DNA of 64,000 nt from the NCBI GenBank assembly GCA_003344405.1, contig NOWV01000030.1:434001-498000 (forward strand), read 5' to 3'. A program made the translations under genes and the position numbers. The notes below the pieces were generated by a model, which had not been told where the DNA came from, did not search any database, and saw only the letters and a list, made by a program, of their open reading frames with translations. The DNA comes from Trichoplax sp. H2. Taxonomy: Eukaryota; Placozoa; Uniplacotomia; Trichoplacea. Shown piece after piece: positions 1 through 13,338 of this stretch (position 1 is its first letter; each line of letters starts with the position of its first letter).

Positions 1-3000
1 CTGTATAAAAATGCAATGTACTATCTACTTCTTTAGATATTTACACATCTAAAGTTGGTACACGATGTTACACTACTCATTTCCCCTTATACAAGTATCT
101 CTTACAATGAGTATTTCTTGACTAGTAGCTTGTATATATTTTTCAGCATAGGTTATTGCAAGAAATGAATGATAGAGTATTAATTTTTTTCTGCTGTAGT
201 TGTGGTACTTTTTTGCTGAGTACTTTATTAACTGAATTTTTAGTGACCTGATGAGCATTGAAGATTTTAAATTAATTCATTCTCCATTTCTACTTTTTTG
301 TTATAAATAATTATGAAACAATTAGTGTATGATATTAGTTAAAATATTACTTCCGGGATGACGATAGTGTTATCGAGTTAATATATATATATAATTATAA
401 TATATGTATTTTAATTCTGTGAATCAGATTAACTAATTATTAGCTTTACGTCAGATGTCTTTTATAGTGATCCGTTTGCGATTATATTGCAATTTCAATT
501 TTATTTCTTTCTGTCTTTGTTAGGCTTAAGATTGTAACGATCTTTATTGCTTGAAAATTTATGCAATAGTTTTGATTTCTGCTAATTTTTGCATGTTTCA
601 CGATCCAGCATGTATATATACAACATGAAGGGTAGTAGTAATTGATGATCGCATACAATTTTGACTGGTGTATATTAAACAACCTATTGAGAAAACAAAG
701 CAAATTAATATGTTAACTAAATGATCTTCTGTTTATTCACCTAAATCGGTGATTCATAATGTTTGTACACATACGTTAAATGATGTATTTACCGAGAAAG
801 AATACTTGGTCTATTGAGAGAGTAATGAAATAAAATTATTCTTAAAATGTAAACTATCTATAAGAAGCTGTGTCACAACCCTCACTTGTGGCAAAGGAAA
901 GTAAAGAACTCTAGTGTAGTTACTTAAAACTTGGGCTATTTCTCCCAGTACTTTCAGTTTCTATGAGAGAAGTATTTGAGAACTCGATTTCTCGGCTGAT
1001 CTCTACAGACAACTGACTAATTATTACACTATTCTTCACGATATGAGTCTTGCCGTTTCTTGAGCAATTACTTACTTTATTCTACAAACACACGCGCTTA
1101 AATAGGTTTCTACAGTGAATTCCAATATTAACGAGTGAGAATTCATGCTTTACAAGTTACATTAATTAGTATAATACCATTACTAAATATACATGTCGAT
1201 ATTCTCAGACTTAGATAGCTACAAGCTATCAGGTGTTAAGACGCTTAACCTTCGTTCATATACAGCTCAATTTTTAGAGATTAACACACCTTATAAACCT
1301 ACGTAAATTAACTGCTAACAACTTCTATTTTTATCTCATTTCTACCATCCTATTATCAGCTACCAGCGCATTAAAACATAGCACATAACCTTATCTTATC
1401 TATTCATAAGCATTCATTAATTTACAGTGACTTAATTAGTAACGGCGTACCGTGGCAAGCTGAAAGACGTTGTACAATATTTTGATCATTTGTAACGTTA
1501 AATATACTACGACGGTAGAGCTTATAAATTTTCAATTACAACTTATCTGAATGGCTATATAAATAAGTTGATGATTAATAGACGCTACATCGTGATTATA
1601 CGAATAATGTAAACGCTAATATCTTACAATTGTATTATAGTATTGATAAACTTTAGTGAGTAGGACAACTCTAATTTAGCAGCTTAGGCAACGTCTACTA
1701 AATCATTTACAATTCCATAAACGTTCTCATGTAATTTATCGATCTGTAGATCAACTGTGGTTAGTGTAAAATCAGATTATAAATCCCAATAATAACATCA
1801 CGTATACGAATTATGATAATATGGGGTAGACTTCGCGACTTTTTCCTTCAAAACTGAATGCGTAACTTTGACATTATAAGCGGATAAGCCATTATTTTAC
1901 TTCCATCATAAGATGGAAATATTAGCTGGAGATGATAAAACGGCCGAGAGATTGGAAAAATTTCGATAGCAATAAATATGAAGGTTTAACAAAGATGTCC
2001 TTATATATAAACTAAACCTAAATGAAAGCTATCAAAGACGAAATTTAAGGCTCATTATATAACAAGACAAGAATCGCATGAATTGATTATATATTAAAAT
2101 ATGGAATAAGCCTGTGATAATAGATATAATTTGTATTACAATGTTAGATAGTGTCCTGAACAGTCAAATCTAGGGAGAATTAAGATAGATAAACTAAGCT
2201 ATTTTTAATTGTCGACTAATTATTTATTTACATTACGAATAATTAGCTCTGTAATGAGTGTATTATGAAGCCTATGATGAAAGTATAGCAGATAAAATTT
2301 TATATTCGCATTAATTATTTACATCAGATATCGAATGAAACTGCTATTGCCATTAATTTGCTATAACATAGGTTAATACCTATCCATGATTTTATCTAGA
2401 GTAACAGTTTGGGCTAAATTTTTTAATTATATGTTATCCTGCAGCATCAAGCAGAAAATTAAAGCTGATAATCCTTGGATTTATCGATGAAATATGATAT
2501 TTCATTAGTATATGATAAAACCGTAAATCGTCTAATCCCATTTTCTAATTTTCTTAGACATTTTACTTAAATTTTATTTACCAGCAATTAGTTTAGTGTA
2601 TAAGTGCGCTGTCTCAGCTATTAGAAAATTTTAATTTCTATTCTGTTAAAAAAATTACTTTTGTTAATTTCCAACTTTAAATGTTTATACAATTATAGGT
2701 ATATGTAATTGGTAACATGATAGGTATTATTATTATTATTTTACTTATTTAAAAAGCTACGTTATTTATAGATTACTTCTTCGCGAATTCCTAGAAATGT
2801 GATATTGAGGTAATGTTAGCATTTGCTTACAGGGTTGATAACACAAGTACTTAAAATTGGTGCAACACGATAATCTCTAGTATGATCAGATTACTTCTGG
2901 ATTTTTTTATTGAATCTATACTCGCGTATGTCTATAATTTCATTTATGTCGAGATACATGGATAATATATAGCTTTATTATCATTTATTTATTTGATTGC

Positions 3001-4884
3001 AATAAACAGATCGTTATTAATAATCTTATTTCATTAAAAAATATTGTATTAAGAAAAAAGGGATAACTTTTTTATTGTAAATTAAATGTCTCATGTTATT
3101 ATTTAAAAGAAGATTAATGTTAGACTTTTTATAGTCAATACAAGTAGAATAAGTTTTTAATACCATCATTACTAGATAAAGATAATCTCTTATTGAAACT
3201 GTTGCTGGTCTAAAACTCATAAGTCATAATGCTATAGCCAATTGAAGCCATTTTACAACTGAATTTCAAATGAGTTAGTATATAAAGTACGCGTATTACG
3301 TCTGAAAGTTGAGTTAATGAACATTATGATTGGAATTGATTATTGCTAAAGAACATTATCACAATCATTTAACTAGATAACGGGGTCGATTAATTATGAT
3401 CAGCTGAAGTTGTTCAAGTTATGACGTCATGATCAAGCCATAAATTGAGATCTAATAATAATAACGATATCATCAGGAAAGTTAACTATATGGAAATAAA
3501 AGCATCAGTAAATTTTTATCAAGTCATTAAGTAAAATTATGAACCTAGATGAGTCAATTTCGTTAGTGCACGTAAGCGTGTTCACTATTTTAAGTTCATT
3601 CTTTTTACTTTTTTCTAAATGTATCTACATGCTGATTGATGGTATTATTTCTTCATGGAAAATTCTAATTAATATTAGAGATAAGATGAAATAAAATATT
3701 ATCCACAAGTATAATAGATATTTTCCTGTAGTAAAATTGACCGCGATCTTAAATGTATTATTATGAGCTCTTATCTAAATCAAATTTCTACTCACAGCTT
3801 GAAGATATTAGTTTTAAATGATATTTTTTAATTAACAATCTACCCGAAACTGCTCAATATTTATTGAAATCGAGGTAAAGACAAGATATTTATGTAATTG
3901 CAGTAACCTATGTTTTCATCTTTTCTTATTCACTTTGGCCAACTTAATTAACGCTTTATCTTAGTAAATACTCTCCTGACATCGCTGCGTGTTATTACTG
4001 CTGCTTAATTATTTCTACCTTTGTTTAAGTGCTAAAATACAAATTGTGCACGAATGTACGTATATAGAGATGAATATTTGCACCATATTTATGTATAGTA
4101 ATGAAGGTGGGCAGATAAATAGGTGTTAAGGAAAAGAAAGATACCATCAATGCAATCTGGAGCTCTTATAGCCTCACAATTTAATTTAATAACTTAATTG
4201 GTGATTACAACTTTGAAAAGAGATCATTAACGAAAGTATTTGGCTTGATACCAAATTAGTCTATTATTTATGGAATGGATCTTCCTATTGACAAGATCAG
4301 TGGCTCTATTGACTCAGTTAATACGTCTGAATATCGTTGAATAGATCCATAACAATTGTCAACTGCATCTTAAATTGTTGTCGATCGTTCCTTAATTAAA
4401 CATTGTTACAGTATTACTGTTTAATTTTCAATAGATGAAATTGCAGAATCATTTCACATTCGATATTTGAATTCACTCACTTACAAATAGAGTAGGCATT
4501 ACATTTATTGGAAGAGTTATACATATTGATTAGTAATTCATACAGATAGGAAAAAGTTAATTGATAATAATTGGACGTCATAGTTTCAATTTCAATATTC
4601 TACTCAAGTGCGTTGACAGGTTAAAGAAAATGGATGTGTCTTGTATACTAAATTATTATATCTCAATGAATAATGATCAACTATTTTTGGTATTGTTTTA
4701 TTACAATAGATTTTAAATAAAAATTCTGAGTTGATACAGCTGGCAAAGAGAAGCTTTTTGCTATATCATTAGTACTGAACTGAGCTTGATTACTGGTAGT
4801 TCGTCAATTATTTGCCATTTGATCATCCTGCCTGCGGCGAACGGCAGATCCTTTCTAGCTTTAGTGGAAAGAAATTTTGTCAAG
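1..4884. other. AT-rich intergenic region, no gene seen
   Basis: Open frames here are short, mostly lack an ATG, and show no recognisable motif or splice-linked partner. The sequence is very AT-rich with only short simple runs, such as an ATT run near 2728-2743. The GTACW arrays of the central block are absent. The last hundred bases are the probable 5' flank or leader of the GPCR gene that begins at 4885. Confidence 0.6.
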
Positions 4885-5862
4885 ATGGATTTGGTAAGAT
4901 TTACCTATCTACTGCAGATTAATTGGGTCATCGGGATTACATTATTGTCTTTAGTCATCTTGTTAAATCTTGTGTTAACTGCATTAATATTAGCACGCAA
5001 GAAATTATGGAATTCTTCTAATATCTTACTGTGCAGTAAATTTATCTCCTTGATCGTCTCTGCATTAGTTTCATTCCTGCCTTGGGTAACAGCTACTAAG
5101 GAGAGTCAATGGTTTTATTATCGGACAGGCTTTGCTATGGGTTTAATTGTAAGCCTTCATATTTGCATTATTTTAGGTTATCGTTACATTTCAATTGAGG
5201 CCCCGTTCGCCAGTGAAAGGTATTTAACTGTTAGACGTACTTTACTGGTTCTTTTGGTTATGTGGTGTGTACCACTCTTGGCGACATTAATTCCACTTTT
5301 TGCCGTTGGTAGTTCTAATAGTTCAATTGGAAACGTTAATCAATCTCTTGCACTATCTGGTTCAATGACGAAAGAATCAATCTATATTTACTCAGCGATT
5401 ACAATTTTACTACCTGCAATTGCTATTATTGGTGCTTACGTTCGCATTTATGTTATTATTACTCATAAAATGGCAAACATATGTCTAGAAAAAAACCATC
5501 ATTCCACCATATTACGCCGTAAGAAACGAGTTATATCGCAAATGGCGATGATGACAGGTATATTTATTTTTGCATGGGCTCCTTCAACAGTTTGTGTTAT
5601 CTTAGGATATGAAGCTCCCCAAGTTAATGGCAATTATTCATTCGCTGTCATTAAAGAATATTCTGGCACTATTCTTTTACTCTACGGGATTATCCCTCCA
5701 TTGCTTTACTGCCGCTACACTTCTGATTTAAAATCGGAAATTAAGAAGATATTGGGAATCAACAAACAATCTGCATCGATTATACCCAATCGTACCGTAT
5801 CAACTGGCAATGGCTTAGCCAATTCACCGGTAGACTTGACAAGTTCTAAAAACGAATTATAA
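4885..5862 (+). CDS. Class A (rhodopsin-type) G-protein-coupled receptor, single exon
   Basis: A seven-transmembrane receptor of 325 aa, presumably at the plasma membrane and signalling through G proteins. The open frame extends up to a TTG at 4786, but the first ATG is at 4885 and leaves a short N-terminus before TM1. Approximate helices: TM1 14-37, TM2 44-68, TM3 77-104, TM4 117-140, TM5 165-194, TM6 215-242, TM7 259-276, then a basic helix 8 containing YTSDLK (278-283). TM6 keeps W231-A-P, the usual W/P pair. The DRY motif reads YRY (99-101), NPxxY reads PPLLY (271-275), TM2 has no Asp, and neither the TM3 nor the ECL2 cysteine is present. Two NxS sites lie in ECL2. Helix 8 closely resembles that of the minus-strand receptor at 12292-13338, so the two are probably paralogues. 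The ligand cannot be inferred. Confidence 0.88.
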   Translation: MDLVRFTYLLQINWVIGITLLSLVILLNLVLTALILARKKLWNSSNILLCSKFISLIVSALVSFLPWVTATKESQWFYYRTGFAMGLIVSLHICIILGYRYISIEAPFASERYLTVRRTLLVLLVMWCVPLLATLIPLFAVGSSNSSIGNVNQSLALSGSMTKESIYIYSAITILLPAIAIIGAYVRIYVIITHKMANICLEKNHHSTILRRKKRVISQMAMMTGIFIFAWAPSTVCVILGYEAPQVNGNYSFAVIKEYSGTILLLYGIIPPLLYCRYTSDLKSEIKKILGINKQSASIIPNRTVSTGNGLANSPVDLTSSKNEL

Positions 5863-8800
5863 ATCTTCATTTCACGCTAATGTTAATAAGTGCTGATAAT
5901 AGTAAAAAAATGATCGATAACAGGTCTAGTTGTTGCCCTGTTTGATTTAATTTAATTCTAGAATCTGTTCAAATTTTTCGTTCCATAGCCAGTTATATCT
6001 AAATTTTTAATGGATAGATATATTATTTAGTTCTGCAATGAGATTAGTTCTTTATCTTTGAAATATCATTACCGTACTCATTTAAGAACTAGGAAATAAC
6101 TAATAATATTGTTTGCATCGTTGGCACGGTCAGTAAAGAGGTCAGTTGGAGGAGTTCTCGAAGGAAAGAAATTAGATGATGATAGTAATAGGATCTTTTT
6201 AAATTATTGGTTCATGATGCAAAATTATTGATTAGTAATCTGAAAAATATATCTGTAATGCGAATAGTTTCGACGAGAAGGCAATATCGCTGCATCAATG
6301 TACATTTGAGACGATTTCTATCTTAAGATGCTGGACAGAAATTCAATTAATTGCCAGAAACTGTCGAATATTGTCAGATTATATTTGGGACTCTATTATC
6401 TAAATGAAATGAGATATGATCCATAATTACCGTAATTCTTTCATATACCATAGTTAAGTTAATTAGTAAGTAATTTAGTTGAAACTGCTTATCTGTGGAT
6501 ATGCGTCTACATATGCCCATTAAAAATTTTACTTTATTTATGACAGTCTTTTAAATTAATTGTTCTCCAATGAAATTATATGAGTGATTCTGATGAATGA
6601 GATGTTATGTTTCTGCTAAACATCATATTTAAATTTTATGTAAGAAATTGTATCTGTAATTAAAAATTTTGTCTTATTAAAGTGAAATTTGACCTATAGT
6701 CTTGGCTAACTGTCTTGAATAAAAGTCAATATTAAAATTAATATGGATTTTATTGCGCTGCACTAAAAGATCTATTTAAGGTGTTATTAATGTAGGACTT
6801 TGTGCCTATCTTGCTAAAATTACTTATAGAGAATTGATTATTGATTTATTTTATTATAGATTCGAGTTAGAATGTGGAAACATTCAAGTAAAATTTCTTA
6901 ATACTGTATATAAACAATGATACCAAAATATTTTAAAGGTTAAGACAGAGGACATCACATAAATATGTAATGGAGTATTTTAATGTATCATTCACTACTA
7001 TTAATTAATTATCAACAGATAAATTTGGCGATTAGTATACTTTTAGAACGTTTAAATTCTATTACATTCTATAAGAGGCGCAGATAATGAAGTAGGAATT
7101 GTCGTCGTAAAGTATTATCCATCAGTACAGATAATCCGAGTATTAAATTATTGTTAAAGTTTCAGCAGGATCTAGTTACTATAATCTTTTGACAAATAAA
7201 AACTCTTTATATCGTAGAGACTAAAGATGTTAGTAATTTCACGCATAAAATTCGATATCTATATCAATTTCTTAATAGCAGATAGACAATAACGTGGCCA
7301 AAATATGCTCAGGATTGCTATAATGTATTATAAATTCCACGCTATGTTATAAGCTCAAAATCTGAACTATAATGTAATTGTGAGAATTATAGAATCAATG
7401 GCGGTAATCGAATTTAATACAATGTTAACGAGATAGCTAGAGTGAAATACATGAATTCTAAGTTATATATGAGCTTGATATTAATCATTTCAAATTTAAA
7501 ATTTATACTATTGAAAAGTTATTGTAATTAAGCTTAATATTAATGAAAACAACCTCTTTCAAGATTATACAGTATATAAATAATTACTAAGTACGTTTTA
7601 TGTATGTATTAGATTATCATCGAATAAATTGGGTATCATTTATAGGCTAAATAATTGCTAAAGCGTAAATGATTTATAGCGGACATGGCTGCTATTAAAT
7701 TAACCTTGATCTCTGCATGATTGGCTGTATAGTATATTTAAAAGATTGCTCAGAACTCTAATTTCCTATAAAGTATACATATGTATATTCTGTCACTAAA
7801 TATATCATCATTATTTTAATTAAAGATAAAATATAATGATAACACCCTATCAAAATAAGTTTGATAGTTATATGATAAAAATCGATAGCAATAAATGTAC
7901 CAAAATATTGTTTTGTATCCATTTACTAATTGTATTTGATTGATTGACTTTACTTGCTTAAGTACAATTGGCAAGTTATTTTGCATACAGTTGCTAATTT
8001 ATAATAGTGATATTTTGTGTTCGCTGATATCTATGGTTAAATATAATCTAGTTTAGATGCTGCGTATAGAAGTGTATCCGGGCAATATGTGTACAATACT
8101 ATTTATTTGTTTTTTCTAATAGATATTTATTTTGATTGGGGTGATAACATATTTATAAGAGTTGACCATTGTCACTTGCCTATACGCTTTAAAATTAGTT
8201 TCATCTTATTCCGCTAAATATTTAAAATTACTTGAATATTAGCCTAATGATAACTCAGTAACTACGGTTTTATTTCCTTTTAAGAGTTAGAAAGATACTG
8301 TGATCATTTGTGTGATATTCTGTCACTCTTTAATTTGCATACTGTATTCAAAGCTGGATACCAATATTTCAAAGATTATAATCTGTTCCAAGCGAATCTA
8401 AAATATTTCAAATTTTTTCCCGAAATGTCCAGATAATCGATGCCATTAGAAAGTCTTTGGCCAAAGCCATTAAAACAATATTAGCGTAGCCGTAAGTAGA
8501 CGCCAATATGTAGAAAGATCATCATCATATATATCAACAATCGACAATTGAATCTGTCTCGTCCCACTTTGTCTGATGTTAATTACAGGACATTACCTAA
8601 TTAAGTTCACTTTTATTTTTACTGGTAGTTTTTCTGTATGAGATTATAGAGTATATCTCAACTTTAGAAGTTACAGCGAACTAAATTTTCCGGGCTTGCT
8701 TTAGATTGAATTATTGCAATCATTTAATGCAAAAATAACTATATGATTTCTAGTAATGTTGTTACCGTGCGATGTAGAGTCTATTAAACTTCAGTTGTTT

Positions 8801-11800
8801 GACAGCTATATTTGCTACATTAAAATAGATTGAGTCAATTTATTGCAAAATGATAATCATAGTAACACGGCCGTATACAGAATATGAGTATATATCTAAT
8901 GAGTTAATAAAATTGTAATTAAAGCATGCAGTACTTAGCATACCATATTACTTAATTATTTCGTCAGTTTCAGCTGAAATTGAATAATTAGAATTTTTTT
9001 CTCTCCTTTTAAACAGATAATTGATGAATGTAAAATTGTTGTTATTATTAATAAGCACTATGTTATTGTCAAATTTTTCTTTTATTACCCGTTATATGCT
9101 GAATATATTACAATACTAGAATATTGGAGCCCTTTTTTATCTGTATCTATGATGAAGATATTTGCCTCTTAATGCCAGTTTTAATTGTTTGAGGCTCTGC
9201 AAAATTAACGTATTTGGTGATTACTGTAAACGTCATTCATGTCAATAGAATCGAGGAACCGCCTGAACCCTGACCGTCTGTAGCTTTGTTTACTAATTTC
9301 TTAATTTTTAGTTTTTGGTATTGTTCTTTAATGTGATGCGATCAAGAAGGCACACAAAGCGCGATGCTATGCAATATTATTTAAGAAAGAATGTGTACTT
9401 AATGTTGAAAGAATTGAAAGTAATTGCTCGATACTGTTTTAGGGTTAATGACTATTGATAAAAAATTTTTCTCAGCATGCTGTACGGTATGTCAGTGTAA
9501 AACCAAGATTTCTAAATAAAAATTTCATAAATGGGGCTACATATTTACATCAAAAAGGAAGACTGTCAGGGCAATATTGCCATTAAATGCTGATGTATCG
9601 ATTACTTGTATATCGACAAGTATTTATTTCTGTAATGAGCTATAGTTTTTATAACATAATTTACGCATAGCTAAGGCCAATACGATTTTCAGATTTCGTT
9701 TAAGAAATTTTGCAGAATATTTCTTGCGTCTGTTACTTTGTATATCATAGATAATGAATCCGTAATGAATCTAAAAGTTTATTTTAATTATCAGAATGAA
9801 ATTAAATCATCTAGCTAAAATTTAGCCGTAAAATTATCAAATTAATAGTAAGTGAATATGTTCATTTCGATCTATACAGCATATGATTATTTTTAACTCT
9901 AGCGTTTTATTCTGGAAATTTTGAAGGGCTCTAGTAATTGATTCATTGTGATTTTACGCAGCCAGCTATGTTTTCATTTAAATTTTTCTCATTTAGTGAG
10001 CTTAAATGTTTGTCTACTGTATACCGTATATCTGAAGAAAATTAAAGCATTCGTTAAATTTTAATTATCAGTGTCTGACCTACTTGTATGAAAATAAACT
10101 AAAATACGAACTGTAAAGGCGTGTTCAAAAAAATTTATTATAATCAACGCTCTAATTGACTGTCGTTAACAGGAGCATTAGGACTAGCTGTTTCTGGTAC
10201 AATTTTTTAGAATTTTATGGCGTAATATATTACTTGGTTAAATTTCTATACGTAGAGAATAAGTATTACCGCTATTTTTGCATGTACTTTGATATGGCAT
10301 CTGTCACGGTACGAACTACCGTGAAGAAATAGCTATCTAAATTTGGTGAATATAATATAGTGATAATATATTACAACTGGTTACTTACAATAGGAAGTAC
10401 TCTAATTATAAATATGTTACAGTAAATTTAATGCTGTGCTGTAATGTGCACTGAAATGATTCTGTGGATGGACATGTTGTAGTCCGACAGTGAAAAATTA
10501 GTTAGTAGATGTTCTCACCTAAGTATTTTTATAAGATGACTCATGAATGTTAGCTGCTGTAGAAGGGTATATAAGCCCGTCAGATAGTTGAATAAAGTAG
10601 TTCTCAATTGTCTAGTCGAGTTTAACGTAGAATCAAAGACGTCTAAATTCTTGTGAGTAGAGATACTGAATCCGCAGATTTTAAAGAAATTTAGAGATTT
10701 ATTTTACGTTATCCTTGTCACGAAGCTGGTTTGTGACAGCATCAAATCAGGTGGGGATTGTTTGTAGAATGTATCGCTGTTTCATTGAAAAGGTATCGGA
10801 TTCATGTCATAGGCTTAGATATCCAAGTAAATAACTACAGTCAATAGAGTGAGTAAAGCCTTACTGATGAATGCATATCTGTAAAATTATTTGCAGGAAT
10901 CGATAATACTAAGCCTGCAAATGAACTTTTTCACTTGAATAGTTCCAGGTTGGGTCGGATTAAATTCTGCATATGGTCTTGATAATGAAAATAAATTTGC
11001 ACGATAATATTAATTTGCTTTCTAGTAGCTTATTAAGTAGGCTTTGTGAGCCAGCAAGAAGTAGATATTATGCAAAACTTATGAAACATACTGGTATTAA
11101 CGAAAATTCTAGCCATACTATTAAACAAAATATATAATTATATAATTTAGACTCTAATTGATAAGTTAATGCATTACCTTACTTAGTTAATCTACTATCT
11201 TTGGATTATAGTATCAAGAATATATCTTAGTTGAATTATAGACGTTAATATGAAATTGGCTACCGTATTATTTGTGAATGTGCCTTCATAAGAATCAGTT
11301 CTTCATACAGTGCATGCTTTATGCGGAAAGATACGTTGAAGAAATATTATCCCGCCTGGATTAGAAATGTTATTTCTTGGATCCCAGTTGAAAAAATTCA
11401 TACTTTGCTATCTGTTAATCAGAATAATCCTCCACATCGTAACAATTTCTGCATCTATAGAGCGCTCAAAGTTATTTCAACTTATTTCAAAGCTGTTGTC
11501 TTACTACATACAGTATAAATACTTGTGTAAGATTTTAGATTTTTAAAGGTAATGCTCTTACACGCTATGACACGGAATTCCTTTTGGTCATAAATTAAAG
11601 ATACTATTTTATTTTCATTTTTAATCTCATTTTGTATGATTTGCGCAGTTTTAAGAATTATAATGCTGCAAGTGTAGCTTTGGCTATCAGTTATACGAAT
11701 AACAATAACAGTTTTTATTTACAGAATTGGCTATAAAATCTACTTCCAATTTAGAAAAGAATGCATTCAAGCTAGTATTGAGTATTTGGTATCCTTTAAA

Positions 11801-12291
11801 ATCTTTAATGAAAGATCTATTGACATTTCTTTTCATTGCTGCAGTCGGCTAGTACCATATATTACTGAGTATAATAACTCGAAGTGACAACAAATCACGG
11901 TACTAACACTTACACGATATTATGTTAAATATTATATTAGGTTATTTTCGATTGAAGACATAAACAAATGTGCATACATAATGAATAACTTCGTAATTAT
12001 TATTTTAAGAGAATTTCGTTAGCAATTCATAAAGACCTCTATCATCAGCCATATATAATGGAGGATATGATATTCAATTATCAAATTTTTGATCGCAGTT
12101 AATTCAAGATAATGAAAGCGATTACATTGTTGCGAAAAGCAAATTCGTTCGACATTATTGTTTTATCGCATTATTATTTATTTTATCTATTTTAATGGTT
12201 GCGTAAACTTGTTATACTTGTATATACGTATATCGTTATTCCCTCGTTGAGTTATAATTTTGGTCATTTTAAGAAATCAGTGATAACATGT
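5863..12291. other. AT-rich intergenic region, no gene seen
   Basis: About 6.4 kb without a convincing gene. The longest ATG-started frame (11321-11518 plus, 65 codons) has no recognisable motif, coiled coil or membrane segment and is probably chance. No repeat array or RNA gene signature was noticed. The far end contains the 3' flank of the minus-strand GPCR. Confidence 0.55.
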
Positions 12292-13338
12292 TCAGTCCGC
12301 AACTGCTGGCAAATTTCCTCTTCTACTTGCCACGAAGAATACTGAAATTTTTTGAGTAAATTCGCTGTTCAAATTCGTTCCAGATCGAGACGATAATGCT
12401 CCAATTCGTCGAGATTTTCCTCTGCCGAATATTTTATTCACTTCAGCTTTTAAGTCACTGGTGTACTTAACATAGAATATTGGCACCGTGATACTGTAGA
12501 TTAGCTGTAAAACAACGCCAATTCGGGAAATAACTAGGGAGAGATTGATTCTATTTTTACGGAGTGCCACTGATGCTATTATCCCTGATACTGGATATGA
12601 GATTACAAAGATAGCAGTTAATGCAACCATTTGATATAAGACTCTTTTCCTATTATAGATAGATGACTTTAAGGTTGTTATTCGGTTACCGTTATTTTCA
12701 ATACGTAACTTTTTTTTCAATGCTATGCAATAAAAACGCGTGTAACAGGATATAATGATGCATGTTGGTATAATACCGACGATGACATGATAAATTTCAA
12801 TGGTAGTTCGGAGCATATTTTTATCGGCTGAAATGTTTTTGCCAAATTCGAAGTTGACATTAAAGATGCATGAAGTTATATTTGGTTTAACATTTGCTTG
12901 AATTACGGAATAGCGTTCAATAAAAGCTGCCATGTAAAAACCGATCGGAATTATCCATATCGCGATCATAATTACGGCTACATTACGAGATGTACATATT
13001 CGTTTATATAGAAATGGTTTTTCTATCGCAAATAATCTGTGTAATGTAATAATGGAAAGGTGTAAGCACGAAATAATACCCATAGCAAAAGCTAGTGAAA
13101 ATAAAAGATTACAGGTGTACCAGTTGGTGTGTAAGCTAAACACGGTGAATAATGGTATGAAGTAGGCGCAAATAGCTATCATATTTAAAATCATGTAACT
13201 TAATATCATGATATTAGACTCATTCTGCAATAAGATTGGTTTACAGACAATAATTAATATTAAAAATAAAGCAACAATAAATGCTACTGCGCTAAGTAAT
13301 AAACCTATAGTAACGATAATAATAATATCAAAAACCAT
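12292..13338 (-). CDS. Class A (rhodopsin-type) G-protein-coupled receptor, single exon
   Basis: A 348-aa seven-helix receptor on the minus strand, from ATG at 13338-13336 to a TGA ending at 12292. TM1 begins almost at the N-terminus (about residue 4), so there is no sizeable extracellular head. The TM3-ECL2 disulphide pair appears present (C76 and C157). The DRY motif reads HRL (100-102), the TM6 WxP position reads SYP with the tryptophan missing, and TM7 reads VPIFY (285-289) instead of NPxxY. TM2 lacks the usual Asp. ECL2 carries NxT and NxS glycosylation sites. Helix 8 contains KYTSDLK (291-297), shared with the receptor at 4885-5862, and the tail is basic and Ser-rich. Membership of the rhodopsin class is inferred from overall topology and residual motifs. 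No orthologue is recognised. Confidence 0.87.
   Translation of the reverse strand: MVFDIIIIVTIGLLLSAVAFIVALFLILIIVCKPILLQNESNIMILSYMILNMIAICAYFIPLFTVFSLHTNWYTCNLLFSLAFAMGIISCLHLSIITLHRLFAIEKPFLYKRICTSRNVAVIMIAIWIIPIGFYMAAFIERYSVIQANVKPNITSCIFNVNFEFGKNISADKNMLRTTIEIYHVIVGIIPTCIIISCYTRFYCIALKKKLRIENNGNRITTLKSSIYNRKRVLYQMVALTAIFVISYPVSGIIASVALRKNRINLSLVISRIGVVLQLIYSITVPIFYVKYTSDLKAEVNKIFGRGKSRRIGALSSRSGTNLNSEFTQKISVFFVASRRGNLPAVAD

Noticed and set aside
4786-4884. N-terminal extension of the first GPCR by 33 residues
   Set aside because: It would start at TTG. The first ATG in frame is 4885, and the extension adds no signal peptide or conserved residue.
11321-11518. 65-codon ATG-started frame
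   Set aside because: No domain, membrane segment or splice partner; it is within chance length for this composition.
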